From Acidocella facilis ATCC 35904 (GTDB lineage Bacteria > Pseudomonadota > Alphaproteobacteria > Acetobacterales > Acetobacteraceae), in the NCBI RefSeq assembly GCF_000687875.1, contig NZ_JHYG01000007.1, positions 176,500-240,499 of the forward strand: a stretch of 64,000 bases of DNA, given 5' to 3'. This document shows, one piece after another, positions 63,846-64,000 of the stretch (positions within the stretch are counted from its first letter, which is position 1; each line of letters starts with the position of its first letter). The notes beneath the pieces were generated by a model. It did not search any database. It had not been told where the DNA came from and saw only the letters and a list, made by a program, of their open reading frames with translations. The position numbers were made by a program, and so were the translations under genes.

Positions 63846-64000
63846 TCAGGCGGTAGCGGTAGCCTGATCGCGCTTTTTGCGCAGGCTCTCGCCGGTGAGT
63901 TCGATGCGATAGGCATTGTGGACGAGGCGGTCGAGGATGGCGTCGGCGATGGTTGGATCGCCGATGATTTCGTACCAGCGCTCGACCGGTACCTGGCTGG
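63846..64000 (-). CDS. istB: IS21 family helper ATPase IstB, C-terminal end
   Basis: Only the last 51 codons are present; the gene continues beyond the window on the minus strand. The segment has VERWYEIIGDPTIADAILDR, VHNAYRIELTGESLR and KKRDQA, the characteristic end of IstB helper proteins, which are AAA+ ATPases that aid the IstA transposase. It reads toward the left end of the element and stops at 63846, 155 bases from the first terminal repeat. Confidence 0.85.
   Translation of the reverse strand, partial: SQVPVERWYEIIGDPTIADAILDRLVHNAYRIELTGESLRKKRDQATATA

Larger units (their letters stand above)
63691..64000 (-). mobile_element. IS21-family insertion sequence, end only (runs off window)
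   Basis: The element contains the C-terminal end of an istB gene reading toward the left end and, left of it, four tandem copies of a 21-bp repeat, the pattern of IS21 terminal repeats. TGCGGATTCCGACG at 63691 is the likely outermost base sequence. The rest, including istA, lies beyond the window. Target duplication cannot be checked from one side. Confidence 0.75.

Overview
The window is GC-rich, mostly chromosomal DNA with dense gene packing and ATGA-type overlaps. It most resembles an alphaproteobacterium of the Rhodospirillales, probably an Acetobacteraceae relative (Acidocella/Acidiphilium-like). This is inferred from the minus-strand block lysC, nitronate monooxygenase, ptsP, rodZ-like, ispG, hisS, prfA, prmC, DUF4167, and from a triheme AdhB-type cytochrome c, gatCAB, a MaeB-type malic enzyme, OprB and LpxB. 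No taxonomic marker gene was seen, so the family-level placement is tentative.

Layout. 1-2.8 kb: an operon of a MetA/SphA-type outer-membrane protein, an MFS carrier and a cyclase-family hydrolase. 3.1-3.5 kb: divergent tRNA-Asn and tRNA-Leu, each with a recognisable promoter. 3.6-10.7 kb: a short FUSC-like protein, a YdeP/FdhF molybdo-oxidoreductase, DUF445, a secreted repeat protein, an MBL hydrolase bracketed by two 138-bp repeats, and an EAL protein. 10.8-18.9 kb: secDF, a Gfo/Idh/MocA (GnnA-like) dehydrogenase, a flavin reductase, gatCAB and ruvX. 19-24.4 kb: fasciclin, CsbD and entericidin small proteins, two divergent luciferase-like monooxygenases, OsmC, a GGCT-like protein, lipB and tRNA-Leu. 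24.5-38.1 kb: maeB, a GNAT-nitrilase-lpxB operon, cytochrome c, hisI, a PRISE-like SDR, ppk2, oprB with a Fur-box-like site, GNAT, a glycosyltransferase and infC. 38.2-49.2 kb: the long minus-strand housekeeping block. 49.2-59.1 kb: ubiG, amidohydrolase, recO-parC, FUSC exporter, phasin-like and WxxGxW proteins, sufE/corA and DUF1348. 59.4-63.0 kb: two glycosyltransferases and an ABC-2 polysaccharide exporter. 63.7-64 kb: the end of an IS21-family element running off the window.

The most unusual structure is not a gene. Nine copies of a modular palindromic repeat lie just after stop codons. They share an outer arm AAAAGTTTTT(T)GG, with its complement at the other end of the more complete copies, and stack two or three hairpins whose stems run from GC at the base to T-run/A-run at the tip. 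They look like mobile or recombining bidirectional terminators. A second, unrelated 138-bp palindromic repeat flanks the MBL gene in direct orientation.

I found no CRISPR array, prophage, toxin-antitoxin pair or defence island. The genes are mostly recognisable housekeeping or envelope functions. Points worth following are the repeats, the Fur-like box at oprB, a PhaR-like palindrome at a phasin-like gene, the ATA start of infC, and an internally duplicated secreted protein.
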